Shown here: piece by piece, positions 6,859 through 7,703 of the stretch
Layout of the letters: every line of letters starts with the position of its first letter
How positions within the stretch are numbered: the first letter of the stretch is position 1
Assembly (NCBI GenBank): GCA_003447545.1
Contig: DLYX01000570.1
Location: forward strand, 1 to 7,703
Source: Deltaproteobacteria bacterium
GTDB lineage: Bacteria > Desulfobacterota > Binatia > UBA12015
Reading direction: 5' to 3'
DNA length: 7,703 nt
Notes under the pieces: generated by a model
Told to the model about the DNA's origin: nothing
Databases searched by the model: none
The model's input: the letters and a program-made list of their open reading frames with translations, nothing else
Position numbers and translations under genes: made by a program

Positions 6859-7703
6859 ATGGATCGCCACATCGCTCTACGGACCATTTGTCGCACGGTT
6901 GCTCTCTTTTTGGGATTAAGTGCGGCTCCTTTGGCGCACGGTGATCCCTATCCCAGTGTAGATCTACGAGTCCCGGGACTTCCACCGACGCAGCTCTATA
7001 CGAACCCCGATGATTCCACGATCCGGGCGGTCCTTGAGCAGGACCATGTGTGGGAAGACCTGGAGACACGATGGATCCTCCACACGATTCGACGTGGGGA
7101 TATCTTTGTCGATGTTGGAGCGAATATTGGCTACTACACTGTGGTTGCTGCGAAAATCGTGGGCGAAGAAGGCCATGTTTATGCGTTCGAGCCGGATCCG
7201 ACGAGCTTTGCGATCCTCAAGGCGAACGTGGAGCGCAACGGTTTGACCAATGTGACCCTCGAGCAGAAGGCGCTTTCCAATGAACCGGGAAGCCTGCGCC
7301 TGTTTCTCGCTCACGAGAACAAGGGCGACCACCGAATTTTCGACGAGGAGGGCGCGGCGAGGCCCTTCCTCGAGGTCGAGGCTCTCCGTCTCGACGACTA
7401 TGCGCCGATCCAGGGTAAAAAAGTCGACTTCATCAAAGTGGATACGCAGGGGGCAGAAGGCATCATTCTGGAGGGGATGACCCAGACCATTGCCGCGAAT
7501 CCCAAGATGGTGATGGTGATGGAGTACACACCTTCTTCCTTGCGCGCGGTGGGTACCGATCCCGCCGATTTCCTGTCCAAGCTGCAGGAAATGGATTTTC
7601 GGTTTTTCAATCTGGGAATGGGGTTCGGTGCGGTCGTTCCGCAAGCTTTGCGTTCGGATGCCCTGCATACGTCGGGCGATCAATTTGCAAATCTCTACAT
7701 GCT
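6859..7703 (+). CDS. FkbM-family SAM-dependent methyltransferase with an N-terminal signal peptide (runs off the right edge)
   Basis: The frame from ATG 6859 is open to the window end (281 complete codons). Residues about 78-280 are a Rossmann-type methyltransferase of the FkbM family: motif I is FVDVGANIGYYT at 83-94, the acidic end of strand 2 is AFEPDP at 109-114, and the family-typical FIKVDTQGAEGIILEG lies at 191-206, followed by MVMEYTP at 219-225. FkbM enzymes methylate hydroxyls on glycans, lipids or polyketides using S-adenosylmethionine. Residues 1-28 look like a Sec signal peptide: Arg-containing n-region (Arg3, Arg8, Arg12), hydrophobic VALFLGLSAAPLA at 14-26, then AHG before DP. 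That is odd for a SAM-dependent enzyme. An in-frame stop (TAG at 6823-6825) and no other start codon downstream of it make 6859 the first possible start; the next in-frame Met is beyond the catalytic motifs. An overlapping ATG at 6854 is in another frame and stops after 21 codons. No Shine-Dalgarno is visible. Confidence 0.88.
   Translation, partial: MDRHIALRTICRTVALFLGLSAAPLAHGDPYPSVDLRVPGLPPTQLYTNPDDSTIRAVLEQDHVWEDLETRWILHTIRRGDIFVDVGANIGYYTVVAAKIVGEEGHVYAFEPDPTSFAILKANVERNGLTNVTLEQKALSNEPGSLRLFLAHENKGDHRIFDEEGAARPFLEVEALRLDDYAPIQGKKVDFIKVDTQGAEGIILEGMTQTIAANPKMVMVMEYTPSSLRAVGTDPADFLSKLQEMDFRFFNLGMGFGAVVPQALRSDALHTSGDQFANLYM

Noticed and set aside
6854..6919. Short overlapping frame starting with ATG at 6854
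   Set aside because: It stops after 21 codons and overlaps the signal-peptide codons of the methyltransferase in another frame; nothing suggests a leader peptide function.
7507..7522. ATGGTG repeat run in the methyltransferase gene
   Set aside because: It encodes a Met-Val beta-strand of the Rossmann fold in frame; two and a half copies of a 6-mer are explained by the amino-acid sequence.
6964..7683. Minus-strand open frame (239 codons) across the methyltransferase gene
   Set aside because: The plus strand encodes clear FkbM motifs over the same span; the antisense translation is His/Arg-rich without known motifs.

Overview
The window holds six protein-coding genes, two of them cut by the window edges. 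I see no RNA gene, CRISPR array, insertion sequence or phage gene. The DNA is GC-rich (roughly 60% by eye). Its products suggest a Gram-negative, aerobic or facultative, environmental bacterium: a Sec-exported di-haem c-type cytochrome on a beta-propeller, a membrane fatty-acid desaturase and an FkbM-type methyltransferase. The style of the propeller-cytochrome recalls Myxococcota, Binatota and other former 'Deltaproteobacteria', but that placement is a guess from memory.

Layout, left to right. (1) Positions 1-307, minus strand: N-terminal part of an M20-family metallopeptidase/deacylase. (2) A divergent intergenic region with a perfect 12-bp palindrome at 346-357. (3) 406-1584, plus: a serine beta-lactamase-like hydrolase/esterase. 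(4) A good sigma70-like promoter at 1629-1658, leading into 1697-2743, plus: an integral-membrane fatty-acid desaturase-like di-iron enzyme. (5) 2815-5646, plus: a 943-residue exported protein with seven YVTN-like propeller repeats, two CXXCH haem sites of the MauG/cytochrome c peroxidase type and a cysteine-containing C-terminal region. (6) 5674-6732, minus, convergent with gene 5: an uncharacterised polytopic membrane protein with conserved-looking His motifs. (7) A 126-bp divergent intergenic region with a candidate promoter, a palindrome and short direct repeats. (8) 6859-7703, plus, open at the window end: an FkbM-family SAM-dependent methyltransferase that unexpectedly begins with what looks like a Sec signal peptide.

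The genes do not form an obvious single pathway. The first two plus-strand genes are soluble hydrolase and membrane lipid enzyme types, the middle gene is a periplasmic redox protein, and the last two are divergent envelope-associated or glycan/lipid-modification candidates. A theme running through the window is that most start codons lack a convincing Shine-Dalgarno sequence, and two of them have a -10-like hexamer only 6-9 nt upstream, compatible with leaderless or nearly leaderless transcripts. The points most worth a second look are the exported FkbM methyltransferase, the His-motif membrane protein and the propeller/di-haem fusion. I did not find convincing evidence of an entirely new multi-gene system.
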